From Novosphingobium terrae (GTDB lineage: Bacteria > Pseudomonadota > Alphaproteobacteria > Sphingomonadales > Sphingomonadaceae), in the NCBI RefSeq assembly GCF_017163935.1, contig NZ_JABVZR010000002.1, positions 124,001-188,000 on the forward strand: 64,000 bases of DNA, in the 5' to 3' direction. The position numbers and the translations under genes were made by a program. The notes beneath the pieces were generated by a model. The model worked only from the letters and a program-made list of their open reading frames with translations. It ran no database searches and was not told the origin of the DNA. Position 1 is the stretch's first letter. Every line of letters starts with the position of its first letter. This document shows, piece after piece, positions 1-8,867 of the stretch.

Positions 1-1188
1 GATCTGCAACCATGTGCAGCCCACCGAAGGCAGCACGGAATCGATGGTGGAGCGCGCCAGATCGGCCGGGCTGCCCGTTCCCGAAACCACCGGCACCCCG
101 GAATGCCCCGCCGGGCGCATCAGCCAAAAGCCAGCCCCGGCGACCAGCACCAAGGCCAACCCCGCCGCGCCCCATTTCATCCCCGCAGGCAATCCAGACG
201 CGCCAGTTTGCGGCGCCACCACAGCAGTGGGGCGCAACTTCACCTCAATCGCCTCGACCTGCGCCAGCACCGCATCCATCGAGCGCAGGCGCTTGGCGGG
301 ATCGGGCTGCAGCATGCCGGTCAGCAGCAGGCGCAAGGGCTCCGGCACGCTGGCCAGATCAGGCACGGCGCGGCGTTTGTTCACCGCATCCACCAGCGAT
401 CCGCCCATCGACACATCGCGCCCCTGCGCAATGGCCAGCACCACCAGACCAAGGCTGTAAATATCGGTCCATGGCCCGATATCCCGGCCATAATCCCCCA
501 ATTGCTCGGGCGCGACATAGTTCAATTTGCCCGCAAAACCATCGCCGACAATGGTCGCGCTGCCGGGGCTGATATCCTTGGCGATGCCGAAATCGATGAT
601 CTTCGCCTGAGACAGCCGCCCACCCTCCAGCAACACATTGTCCGGCGAGATATCGCGATGGATCGCCCCCAACCGATGCGCCGCCTGCAACCCCTGAGCC
701 AGCCGCCGCAGCAGAGCCAGCAGATCATTCGCCCCCGCCTCGATCCGTCCCAATTCGTGCGAGAGGTTCAGCCCGTCGATATACTCCGTGACGATATAGA
801 GCACGCCCAGCTGCGGCTCCTGCGCCAGCACGCGATATTGCACCAGCGCGTCATGGCGCAGTCCAGTCAGCGTGCGCGCCTCCTTGCGGAACATGCCCGT
901 CACATCGGGATCGGCGGCCAGAGCGGGCAGGATCACCTTGATCGCCACCCGCTCATCGCTGGTGACATTCACGCCCTCGAAAACCTCGCCCATGCCGCCG
1001 CGCGCGATAAAGCGCCGCACCTCGAAGATATGGTTGAGCACATCGCCCACCTGAATGGTGACTTGCGGGGCACGCGGCGCAAATTGCGTGGGCGGCGCGT
1101 TGGTGCCCCCTCTGGGCAAACCTGTCGTCCCATCCGAAATCGGCATAAACACGGTTTTTTGAGGATCGTCCTCCGGGGTTCCGCTCAT
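1..1188 (-). CDS. ppkA: T6SS-associated Ser/Thr protein kinase PpkA (partial, C-terminus beyond left edge)
   Basis: Eukaryotic-like Ser/Thr kinase of the threonine phosphorylation pathway that switches on type VI secretion. The 396 residues inside the window read without a stop from ATG at 1188. Visible are the glycine loop (IARGGMGEVFEG, about 61-72), ATP-binding Lys84 in VAIKV, catalytic HRD at 177-179 with the following Asn, and DFG at 199-201, so the kinase should be active. A single membrane segment at about 337-357 puts the kinase in the cytoplasm and the truncated C-terminus in the periplasm. The start overlaps the phosphatase stop (ATGA), so the pair is translationally coupled. Family knowledge: PpkA phosphorylates Fha-type scaffolds; no fha gene is in the window. 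Confidence 0.9.
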   Translation of the reverse strand, partial: MSGTPEDDPQKTVFMPISDGTTGLPRGGTNAPPTQFAPRAPQVTIQVGDVLNHIFEVRRFIARGGMGEVFEGVNVTSDERVAIKVILPALAADPDVTGMFRKEARTLTGLRHDALVQYRVLAQEPQLGVLYIVTEYIDGLNLSHELGRIEAGANDLLALLRRLAQGLQAAHRLGAIHRDISPDNVLLEGGRLSQAKIIDFGIAKDISPGSATIVGDGFAGKLNYVAPEQLGDYGRDIGPWTDIYSLGLVVLAIAQGRDVSMGGSLVDAVNKRRAVPDLASVPEPLRLLLTGMLQPDPAKRLRSMDAVLAQVEAIEVKLRPTAVVAPQTGASGLPAGMKWGAAGLALVLVAGAGFWLMRPAGHSGVPVVSGTGSPADLARSTIDSVLPSVGCTWLQI

Positions 1189-1952
1189 GGCTGCGCGCCT
1201 CCCAAGGTTGGTAGCGGAACCAGCCTTGTCGCCTCACTCGCGCCGACGATCACGGCGGTGACATTGTCGGGCGCATTGCGCTCCAGCGTCAGGGCGATCA
1301 GGCGGTCCAGCGCGGAGCGGTGGCCTTCAGCGGCAAGAATGGTGGCGATCTCCTCATCGGGAATGCGGTTGGTGAGGCCATCGCTGCAAAGCAGGAACAC
1401 ATCCCCCGGCTCGGCCTCATCGGTGATGACATCGACCTCAAGCCCCGCCTGAGCCCCCACCGCGCGGGCCAGCACATGGGCCATGGGGTGGCTGGCGGCA
1501 TCCTCGGGCGCGATCAGCCCGCGATCCACCATCGCCTGCACCTGACTGTGATCGCTGGTCAGGCGATGCAGCGTGCCGCCGCGCAGCAGATAGGCCCGGC
1601 TGTCGCCCACCCAGAACAGCGCGAAATGCGCGCCGCTGAGATACAGCGCAACCACGGTCGAGCCCATCTGCACGCCCTGCTTCTGCCCCGCCTGAAAAAT
1701 CGTGGCATTGGCACCATGGATCGCATCGGCCAGAGCGTTGCAATCGGCGTTGAAATCGCCGGAGGGCACGATCTGGCTGATGGCCTTGGTCACCTCGCAG
1801 GCGGCCCATTCGCCCTTCTCATGGCCGCCCATACCATCGGCAACAACCCAGATGTTGCGCTCGGGCGAGACCCAATAGCTGTCCTCATTGTTGGTCCGCA
1901 CGCAGCCCACATGGGTGGCGCCGAAACTTTCGAGGCGAAGCTGCGACGTCAT
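1185..1952 (-). CDS. pppA: PP2C-family Ser/Thr phosphatase PppA (T6SS)
   Basis: PPM/PP2C metal-dependent phosphatase of 255 residues that would reverse PpkA phosphorylation and shut T6SS assembly down. Metal-binding motifs are intact: NNEDS near residue 21, VADGMGGHE near 37, a GDSRAYLL block near 118, CSDGL near 190 and DNVT near 231. There is no membrane segment, so it is cytosolic. A longer in-frame reading to 2168 exists, but ATG 1952 is preferred: it overlaps the tagF stop by four bases, as most junctions in this operon do, and the protein begins with a normal PP2C N-terminus. Confidence 0.92.
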   Translation of the reverse strand: MTSQLRLESFGATHVGCVRTNNEDSYWVSPERNIWVVADGMGGHEKGEWAACEVTKAISQIVPSGDFNADCNALADAIHGANATIFQAGQKQGVQMGSTVVALYLSGAHFALFWVGDSRAYLLRGGTLHRLTSDHSQVQAMVDRGLIAPEDAASHPMAHVLARAVGAQAGLEVDVITDEAEPGDVFLLCSDGLTNRIPDEEIATILAAEGHRSALDRLIALTLERNAPDNVTAVIVGASEATRLVPLPTLGGAQP

Positions 1953-2479
1953 GCGTCCTCCTGCGGTTGCAGCATCATGGATAACAGGCGCGGGGGGCGC
2001 AAACCCTCCACCACGCCGGGCGCGAAGCCCTCCCCCCCATCGGACCACCAGCGCGCGCCCGTCCAGCCTGCGGTGAGGCTGCCCCCGGCAAAACGCGCGG
2101 TTTCCTCGACCAGTCGGTCGGCATGCCAGCTTTCGACAAAGGCGTGATGCAGCATATCCTCGCACCAATGCGCCGCCGCGACCAGAGCCTCGGCGGCCAC
2201 CCCCGCCAGCGCGAGATAGAGCGGAAAGCGCCGACCTGCCAGATCAATCGAAGGTGCCAGAACGCCTGCCGCGCCAACTGGCCCTTCGGCCCGTGCAAAG
2301 CGCCAGGGCGGGGCGCGGTCATAGAGATCATCGAAAGCGGCGGCGAACATGCGCCGCGCCGCATCCACCTCCCCCGAAAGCCAGCCATCCAGCGCGGCGC
2401 GCTCCGCAGCAGGCAGCCCGCGCGCGACAAAATCGCCATGGCTGGGCAGCTTGCCAAACAACAGAGCAACCACAGCCAT
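1949..2479 (-). CDS. tagF: Type VI secretion-associated protein TagF (ImpM family)
   Basis: TagF/ImpM protein of 176 residues. The N-terminal FGKLPSHGDFVARGLP block is the family hallmark, followed by a conserved LAGRRFPL region and WW/EGF motifs near the C-terminus. In systems that use the threonine phosphorylation pathway, TagF acts as a post-translational repressor of T6SS, fitting its place directly before pppA and ppkA. The chosen start shares one base with the tssM stop (TGATG). The longer reading starting ten codons earlier would lie inside tssM. Confidence 0.88.
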   Translation of the reverse strand: MAVVALLFGKLPSHGDFVARGLPAAERAALDGWLSGEVDAARRMFAAAFDDLYDRAPPWRFARAEGPVGAAGVLAPSIDLAGRRFPLYLALAGVAAEALVAAAHWCEDMLHHAFVESWHADRLVEETARFAGGSLTAGWTGARWWSDGGEGFAPGVVEGLRPPRLLSMMLQPQEDA

Positions 2480-5400
2480 CACAGCTTGACCGGGCAACGG
2501 AAGGACCACAGATCGCCCCGGCTGAAAGGATTGTGCCGCGAGGGCAGTTCGATGGTCAGCGTGGCGCTGTCATTGCCCGCGCCAAAGCGCGCGCGGATCG
2601 TCTGGGCGCCCGCGTTTTCCTTGGCCGCATTGCCCATCAGACGGAACAGCGCCCAGGGGCCATCGGCATCGAAACGCCGCGCTTCCTTGCCATCGGCGCC
2701 ATAGAGCACCACCTCGGCATGCGGCACCCCGCCCGAGAGCGACCAGAGCAGCGGGCGCGGCTGGTTCTGCGCGGCGTCAAAGCGATAGCTTGCCCCGCCA
2801 TTGGCCACCTGCACCGCACTGACGCCGCTGCCCAGCGAGGCCATGGAGACGCGGATCGTCAGCCCGCCGGCCAGCATATCACGGATCTGCGCGGCCTTGG
2901 CGAATTGCTCCGGGCTGGCCGGATCGAGCGTGCGGGCCAGCGGATCGCTCTCCCGCCAGCGCCAGACCGGGCCACTGGTGTCGATCATCGGCATCAGGCG
3001 TTGCTGGACGAACTGGTCAAGCGCGCCGCCCATGCCGAAGACCCGCAACACGTTCGCTGCCGAGGCATCCTGCCCGGCGGTCCCGAAAAAAGGGAAGTGC
3101 TCCTTGGCAGCCTCCTGACAGGCTGGCAGCACGCCCTGCATATAGGCATCGGCCACGGCGCCCTTGGCGGCGCTGACCTGAGCGGCCGCCCCGCCCCCGG
3201 CAGCGGATTTCACAAAGCCCTGCAGCTGGGGCGGAGCGCCGGCAGCGGCAGCCTGAACCGAGGCCATGGCGGCGGCCATCTGCGCCTGCGTGGCATCGGC
3301 CCCGCCGCCTCCGCCCACCGAGCGGGCGGCCATCACCGCCTGCCCCGCTTGCTTCAACGCAGCGACAAATTCATCGACCGGCGCGGGGTTCTTGCCATCG
3401 CCGACATAATCCTGAAGCGGACGGAAATAGTTGGTGATCTCTGCCCCGGCATCCAGACCCGTCGCCTGACCGGCGCCAGCTTCAGCGGCATAGCGCCCGA
3501 TGCGTGAGCGGTTGATCCGTTCTTCCACCAGACGCTTGCCCAGGCCCGAGGCGCCGCCCTCGAAACTGGTGTTCTTGCGCAGTTCGAGCAGCACACGCTT
3601 CACCGGCGAGGGGCTCTTGGTCATGGCGCCGAAAGCGGCGGGGTCGCGGAAGTAATCGCCCGGCTGCATCGCCGCGATCACCGCCTCCCAGGCCGCGATA
3701 TAGTCCTTGGCGTAAAGGCCCGCGATGCCGGGGCGGATGTTGCTCATTTCCTCGCGCACACCGCCGGTCTGAGCGTCACCGCCCAGCACCCAGAGATCGC
3801 GTTGCATATCCTGCTGCACCGTGGCGAGGCCCAGCATATAGCTCTTTTCAAAGCCGTCGCGGGTGAAGAAATAGGGCACGCGGGTGCCAAGGATCTGGTC
3901 ATGATTGGCAAAGGCCGAGGCATCGCCCTGCGACAGCACCCCAGAGACCTGCCAGTCCGGCCCCTCGCCCGCCGCCTTCTGCTTCATCACCGCATAGGCG
4001 CGATCCGCCAGCGAGAGCGTGCCGATGGCGCTGCGCGCGCTGGCCACCAGCTCACCATTGAGCGGCGGCTTGCGGTCGGCCCAGACGCTGGCCAGATCCT
4101 TGTCTTCCAGCAGGGCATCGAGATGTTTGGCCAGCTGATCGCGTTCCGAGGCGCTGTCCGGTCCGGCGAAGACTTTCGTCGCCCAGTCATTGGTCACCCA
4201 GCGATGGACCGCCTTGGCATCCATCGGCCCCTGCTGACCCAGCATCAGATAGACCTTGAGCGGCTCATACAGCGCCATGGCATCGCCGTGGCTCTCGGTC
4301 ATCGCTTGTTCGAGGCGCAACATCAGGCGTGGCAGCATCACGCGGCGCAGCGCCTCGCGATAGCTTTCCTCGGCCTGCTGACTGAGGCTATCCTGATAGA
4401 GGCCAAAGGTCATCAGCAGCGGCGGCCCGCCTTCCTGACGGTCACGATAGCCACGCGCCAGATTGCGCAAGCTGTTCAAAGCGGGCAGCGCGGCGCGCAG
4501 ATCGCCATCGCCTTCACGCACCTGTTTAAGGTCGATCCCGGCATCGTGAAGTTGGGCGCTCGCCTTGCCGGTCTGCTCCAGAAGGTCAGCTTGCAGCATG
4601 CGGTTGCGCGCAAAGCTGACGCCCCAGAGCGCCAGCACCACCAACACCGCCGCGCCAATCGCCGAAAGGCCGCCGATCAGCCGCGCCCGCTGGCGCAGCA
4701 GCGCGGCAGGATCATGCGAGACCAGCCCGGCCTCGGGAAAGACCACCTCGCCCAGCAAGCGGTTGAGAAAATAGGCCCGACCAGAACCCCCACCCTGGGC
4801 AGGCTGGGCCGGGCGGTCATAGATATCCGCCATGCCCGAGAGGATGCGGTCCAAAGGCGCGCCCTGCTGGATGCCGCTGGTGAAATAAAATCCACGCAGC
4901 CGCGCCGTGGGCGCATCGCCACTGGCGAAGGCGCCTTCAAGGAAGCGCGACACCCGTGAGCGCAGCGACTGGAACTGCGCCGGAAAGCCCAGCAGCAGCG
5001 CGCGGCGCAGCGGATCGACCTCCTCGAACAGGCGCTTGGCCTGCCGGTCGGCCACGGCCTGCGCCACGCCGTCGAAGGCCCTAACCTGCATCTCGGCGGT
5101 GGGCGGGCCATCCTGATAGGCAAAGCTGTGGCCCAGCACCGCGCGGCGGCCTTCCACATCCAGATCGTCGAAATATTCGGTGAAACCGGCGATCAGATCG
5201 GCTTTGGTCAGCAGGATGTAGACCGGGGCGGAGACCTCCAAAGTCTGGCGCAACTCGATCAGGCGACGGCGCACCGCTGCGGCATGATTGTCGATCCCCG
5301 CGCAGTCGGCCGCCAGCAGTTCGTCCACACCAATGGCCACGATGATGCCGTTGATCGGTTGACGCGGGCGGTGCTTGCGCAACAGCGAGAGGATCGAACT

Positions 5401-5940
5401 CCAGCCGCGCCGGTCGACCTGATAGTCGGAATCCTGCGTGGTGTAGCGCCCCGCAGTATCAACCATCACCGCTTCATCGGCGAACCAGAAATCGAGGTTG
5501 CGCGTGCCGCCAACGCCTTTCACCGCGCTGTCGTTAAAGGGAAAACGCAGGCCGGAATTGAGCAGCGCCGTGGTCTTGCCCGCGCCCGGCGGGCCGATGA
5601 TAACATACCAAGGGCGCGTATAGAGATAATCCCGCCGCTGCCCCGAAGCGCCCTTCATCTGCGCCAGAGCATCACGCATGCGCTGGCCAAGCGCGCGATC
5701 TTCCTCATCCTCGGCAGAGGGGGCCAGTTCCTCGCCCAGCGCCTTGGCGGCCTGCCGGGCCTTGCGGCGGCGCAGGAAGGCCAACACGCCCCACACCCCG
5801 CCCACAACGGCCACACACAACAGCCGCACCCACCACGGGCGCAGAAAACCGACAAACAACGGCAGTCCCGCCGCCAGCAGCAGCGCCATCAGCAGCGCGC
5901 AGGCAATGGTGACGAACCACCAGTTCTTCAGCAGACGCAT
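2479..5940 (-). CDS. tssM: Type VI secretion membrane complex protein TssM (IcmF/VasK family)
   Basis: Inner-membrane core component of the T6SS trans-envelope complex, 1153 residues, the usual size. Two N-terminal membrane helices lie within the first 50 residues. A Walker A (GPPGAGKTTAL) is near residue 115 in the cytoplasmic NTPase domain. A third membrane helix (about 425-445) precedes the large periplasmic IcmF-related region, and the C-terminal domain has the HNPFSRGDLWSFRCP type ending. I chose ATG 5940, preceded by a GGAGAG ribosome site at good spacing; a TTG at 5961 overlapping the tssL stop is the alternative and adds seven residues. It interacts with TssL and TssJ. Confidence 0.93.
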   Translation of the reverse strand: MRLLKNWWFVTIACALLMALLLAAGLPLFVGFLRPWWVRLLCVAVVGGVWGVLAFLRRRKARQAAKALGEELAPSAEDEEDRALGQRMRDALAQMKGASGQRRDYLYTRPWYVIIGPPGAGKTTALLNSGLRFPFNDSAVKGVGGTRNLDFWFADEAVMVDTAGRYTTQDSDYQVDRRGWSSILSLLRKHRPRQPINGIIVAIGVDELLAADCAGIDNHAAAVRRRLIELRQTLEVSAPVYILLTKADLIAGFTEYFDDLDVEGRRAVLGHSFAYQDGPPTAEMQVRAFDGVAQAVADRQAKRLFEEVDPLRRALLLGFPAQFQSLRSRVSRFLEGAFASGDAPTARLRGFYFTSGIQQGAPLDRILSGMADIYDRPAQPAQGGGSGRAYFLNRLLGEVVFPEAGLVSHDPAALLRQRARLIGGLSAIGAAVLVVLALWGVSFARNRMLQADLLEQTGKASAQLHDAGIDLKQVREGDGDLRAALPALNSLRNLARGYRDRQEGGPPLLMTFGLYQDSLSQQAEESYREALRRVMLPRLMLRLEQAMTESHGDAMALYEPLKVYLMLGQQGPMDAKAVHRWVTNDWATKVFAGPDSASERDQLAKHLDALLEDKDLASVWADRKPPLNGELVASARSAIGTLSLADRAYAVMKQKAAGEGPDWQVSGVLSQGDASAFANHDQILGTRVPYFFTRDGFEKSYMLGLATVQQDMQRDLWVLGGDAQTGGVREEMSNIRPGIAGLYAKDYIAAWEAVIAAMQPGDYFRDPAAFGAMTKSPSPVKRVLLELRKNTSFEGGASGLGKRLVEERINRSRIGRYAAEAGAGQATGLDAGAEITNYFRPLQDYVGDGKNPAPVDEFVAALKQAGQAVMAARSVGGGGGADATQAQMAAAMASVQAAAAGAPPQLQGFVKSAAGGGAAAQVSAAKGAVADAYMQGVLPACQEAAKEHFPFFGTAGQDASAANVLRVFGMGGALDQFVQQRLMPMIDTSGPVWRWRESDPLARTLDPASPEQFAKAAQIRDMLAGGLTIRVSMASLGSGVSAVQVANGGASYRFDAAQNQPRPLLWSLSGGVPHAEVVLYGADGKEARRFDADGPWALFRLMGNAAKENAGAQTIRARFGAGNDSATLTIELPSRHNPFSRGDLWSFRCPVKL

Positions 5941-5957
5941 CGGAAGCTCTCTCCGGC

Positions 5958-7388
5958 TCAATATCGGCGGGGCACGATGATTTCGACGCGCCTGTTGCGG
6001 GATTTGCCTTCCGGCGTATCGTTGGAGGCGATCGGCACCGTCTCCCCCATGCCCTTGGCCGCGACGCGCAAGGGATCGGTCAGACCGCCACGGATGATCG
6101 CCGCCACCGTCTGCGCCCGGGCCTGAGACAGCGCCATATTGTCCGGGAAGCTGAGGTTGGCGACGCGGTCGCTATCAGCATGGCCCTCGATCAGCACCTG
6201 GCCCTTTTCTTTCTCGATGGCGGCGGCGATGCGCTTGAACAAAGCCTCACGCCCGGGCTCCAGCTGGTCCGAGCCCGAGCGGAACAGCTGGCCCACGCTG
6301 GTGCGCACGCGCACGGTCTGGGCGTCTTCCTCCACCGTCACCAACCCCTCGCGGATTTCCGGTTCGAGGAAGCGGCGCAGTTCCGAAGCCTGAGCGCTGC
6401 TGCTGGCCGGCAGGCTGGCGGCGGGGCGCGAGAGCGTCAGCCGGTCGCCCGGCACCAGCCCGAGCAGCGCGTTGGACGGCGCCTCCCCGCCCGACATCAG
6501 GATCAGCCGCAAGCCGATGTAGATCAGCAGCAGCAGCCCCGCCGCAGCGGCTCCGGCCAGCGCCAGCAGATTCCATGGCGCGATCCGGCGCAAGGGCGCA
6601 TTCTCGCCGCGCCATTGCGGCGACATTTCGCTCATCGAGAGCGAGCGGACATGCTGCAGACTGCCATGCAGCTTCGCCATGATCTCATGCAGGCGGCGCT
6701 TGCCGTCGGGCATCACGCGGAAGCGGCCCTCGAACCCGGCTGCCAGGCAGGCGTGATAGAGTTCGATGATGTCCAGATTGTCGGCGGGCGCGCGCAGCAT
6801 ATCGTCGGTCAGCTGCCAGAAGCGGTCGCCGCCGATGTTCTCCTGAAAGAACTGCACCACCATTGAGCGGCGTGCCCATTCCGCGCCATCGGTGCCGATG
6901 TTGGGCAGGTTCTGGGCAATATCGTCCACCGTGGCGCAAACGGCATATTTGGCGCGCTGGCGCACCTCCTCGCGGTAATGCGGGGCGATGGCGCGGTCGA
7001 AAGCGGAGATGATCTGCGTCGCCTCGCGGTGGAACTGCGGCAGCGGCGCGCGCACGCGCCCGGCGCGCATGCCCGCCGCCAGAGCCAGCACCGGCGCGGC
7101 CTCGATCAGCATCAGATTGCGGATGCTGCGCGGCGTGGCGGGGCCGGGCACATCATCCTCGGCCAGACGCGACGGCGCAAGGCCAGCGCCCGGTGGCGGC
7201 ATGCCCGCACGCGACAAAGGCGGCGGCGCGTCATAGCCCTGTGTTGGCGGCGGAGGCGGCGGGGCTGCCCAATCGCGCATCGCATCGGAAGGCGCGGCAG
7301 GTTGCCCCTGCCCGCCCCTCAGCCCCTGAAGCGGCGAGGGGCGAAAGACCGTGCGGTTGCCGCTCCTGTCGTTCGGATCGTTGCTCAT
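5958..7388 (-). CDS. tssL: Type VI secretion protein TssL with C-terminal OmpA peptidoglycan-binding domain
   Basis: DotU/TssL protein of 476 residues. A Pro-rich N-terminus (about 1-80) leads into the cytoplasmic DotU domain (about 85-265). A single membrane segment (LLALAGAAAAGLLLLIYIGL region) follows, then an OmpA-like domain containing IEGHADSDR and the NRRVEI ending. The fused OmpA domain makes this the 'evolved' type that anchors the complex to peptidoglycan. The start overlaps the tssK stop (ATGA). The longer reading to 7436 would only extend into tssK. Works with TssM in the membrane complex. Confidence 0.92.
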   Translation of the reverse strand: MSNDPNDRSGNRTVFRPSPLQGLRGGQGQPAAPSDAMRDWAAPPPPPPTQGYDAPPPLSRAGMPPPGAGLAPSRLAEDDVPGPATPRSIRNLMLIEAAPVLALAAGMRAGRVRAPLPQFHREATQIISAFDRAIAPHYREEVRQRAKYAVCATVDDIAQNLPNIGTDGAEWARRSMVVQFFQENIGGDRFWQLTDDMLRAPADNLDIIELYHACLAAGFEGRFRVMPDGKRRLHEIMAKLHGSLQHVRSLSMSEMSPQWRGENAPLRRIAPWNLLALAGAAAAGLLLLIYIGLRLILMSGGEAPSNALLGLVPGDRLTLSRPAASLPASSSAQASELRRFLEPEIREGLVTVEEDAQTVRVRTSVGQLFRSGSDQLEPGREALFKRIAAAIEKEKGQVLIEGHADSDRVANLSFPDNMALSQARAQTVAAIIRGGLTDPLRVAAKGMGETVPIASNDTPEGKSRNRRVEIIVPRRY

Positions 7389-8725
7389 CGTCCGCTTTTC
7401 TTGACGCACCAGAGTTCGAGATTGAGCTGCGGCCAATCCCCCGCGACATGCAGGCCCAAAGCGGGCGAGGTCAGCAGGTCACGCCAATCCGCCGCGCCGC
7501 GATCCAGCTCGAAATAGACGAAGCCGGGCAGCACGCGGATCTGCGGCGGCGGGGTCGGCGTATGGCGCAGTGGCACGCCGGGCAGCGCGCTGTCCACGAT
7601 CTGGCGCATCTTCTGCACCGCGCCGAATTTGGCGACCGAGGGAAACAGCCCACGAATTTCCTCAAGGGGCGAGGCCGCCGCCACGGCGAGATAGAAATAA
7701 CCGTGCTGATAGAGCCCATGATCGGTGATTTTCGAAACGTAAGCCCCCGGCCCGGCGTTCTCCAGCGGCAGTTGCACCGCCGAACGGTCGAACACAGCGG
7801 CCAGCATCGATTGCAGCAGATCTATCACCGGGTCGAAGCAGGTCTGCGGATTTTCGTGATCGTAGCGCGGCAGCGGCGGCGGCTTGCGCTCGGGCCGGAT
7901 CATGGTGGCGATCTCACCCGCCATGGCGATCAGCGTTTCATAGAGCCGCTCAGGGTGAAGCATCGGCAGGCGCTCGGCATGCTGAAGCACCGGCAGCCAG
8001 CGGTTGAGCGCCTGAAGCAGCAGGAAGCTGGCGAAGGTTTCCGCGCCGCCATCGGTGGCTTCCACCGCGCGCAGGGCCAGTTCCTCGGCGCGCTGTTCGA
8101 CGCGGCCAAGGATATCGGTGACCGCACCGCGCAGGCGCAGCGAGGCATCCTTGTCCAGCGTGGGCGGGATAAAGCGGTCATCGAACATCAGGCGGCGGTT
8201 GTGGACTTCGCGTACCCGCGCGATGCCCAAGGTCACCCGGCCATAGATCTGATCCCGCGTGACGCCGAAGCGCAGATTGGGGCGACCGAAGTCGATCGGT
8301 TCGGTGGTGCGATCATCGGAAAAGCTGTCCGCCGTTTCGCGCTCATCGACAAGGAAACGGGCATCCAGCGATGGATTTTCCGCATCGCGAAATTCCGTTG
8401 CGCCGCCCTGCTGAGCGGGCAGCGTGAGATAAATCACCGCATCGCGCACCTCGGCAGGAACATCCAGAGGCTCGGGCGGCGGCATATCCTCCGGGATGGC
8501 GAAGGGCGTGCCGTCGGGCAGAATGCCCGAGGCGCGGATCACGCCGAATTTGCCCAGCGAGGCCAGATCCTCATCCACCACGATCTCGGTAAAGCCCCAG
8601 GGCCAGGGCTGCACGCTGCTGACGCGGGCGCGGATCAGGCCGTCGATGAAGCGATCCTGGGCCTGGAAATGCTGGGGGCGCAGAAACATGCCTTCCCGCC
8701 AGGCAACCCGGTTATTTCCACCCAT
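7385..8725 (-). CDS. tssK: Type VI secretion baseplate subunit TssK (ImpJ/VasE)
   Basis: Baseplate protein of 446 residues that links the T6SS baseplate to the TssL/TssM membrane complex. The family signature is at the N-terminus: VAWREGMFLRPQHFQ within the first 20 residues. Length is normal. It is the first gene of the visible operon; its promoter should lie in the 142-bp gap shared with the divergent M23 peptidase gene. The TssA-J, ClpV, Hcp and VgrG genes are not in this window, so the rest of the system must lie left of it or elsewhere. Confidence 0.92.
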   Translation of the reverse strand: MGGNNRVAWREGMFLRPQHFQAQDRFIDGLIRARVSSVQPWPWGFTEIVVDEDLASLGKFGVIRASGILPDGTPFAIPEDMPPPEPLDVPAEVRDAVIYLTLPAQQGGATEFRDAENPSLDARFLVDERETADSFSDDRTTEPIDFGRPNLRFGVTRDQIYGRVTLGIARVREVHNRRLMFDDRFIPPTLDKDASLRLRGAVTDILGRVEQRAEELALRAVEATDGGAETFASFLLLQALNRWLPVLQHAERLPMLHPERLYETLIAMAGEIATMIRPERKPPPLPRYDHENPQTCFDPVIDLLQSMLAAVFDRSAVQLPLENAGPGAYVSKITDHGLYQHGYFYLAVAAASPLEEIRGLFPSVAKFGAVQKMRQIVDSALPGVPLRHTPTPPPQIRVLPGFVYFELDRGAADWRDLLTSPALGLHVAGDWPQLNLELWCVKKSGR

Positions 8726-8867
8726 TTCGCTTCAGGCCTCTTCTGTGACGTGTCCGTGACGTAGCTGTGCCATGGGACGTTTCGAACATGGCTTCCAGTC
8801 CGTATAAGGCGGTGTTATTGCAGCATGAAAGCTTTTCCAACGATTATCTTCCCAAGGCGGCCCGCTC

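Noticed and set aside
103..1452. Long plus-strand frame antisense to ppkA and pppA
   Set aside because: Product is Arg/His/Gln-rich without any domain, while the minus strand encodes clear kinase and phosphatase motifs. Same reasoning for 2254-3507 and 3802-4959 (plus).
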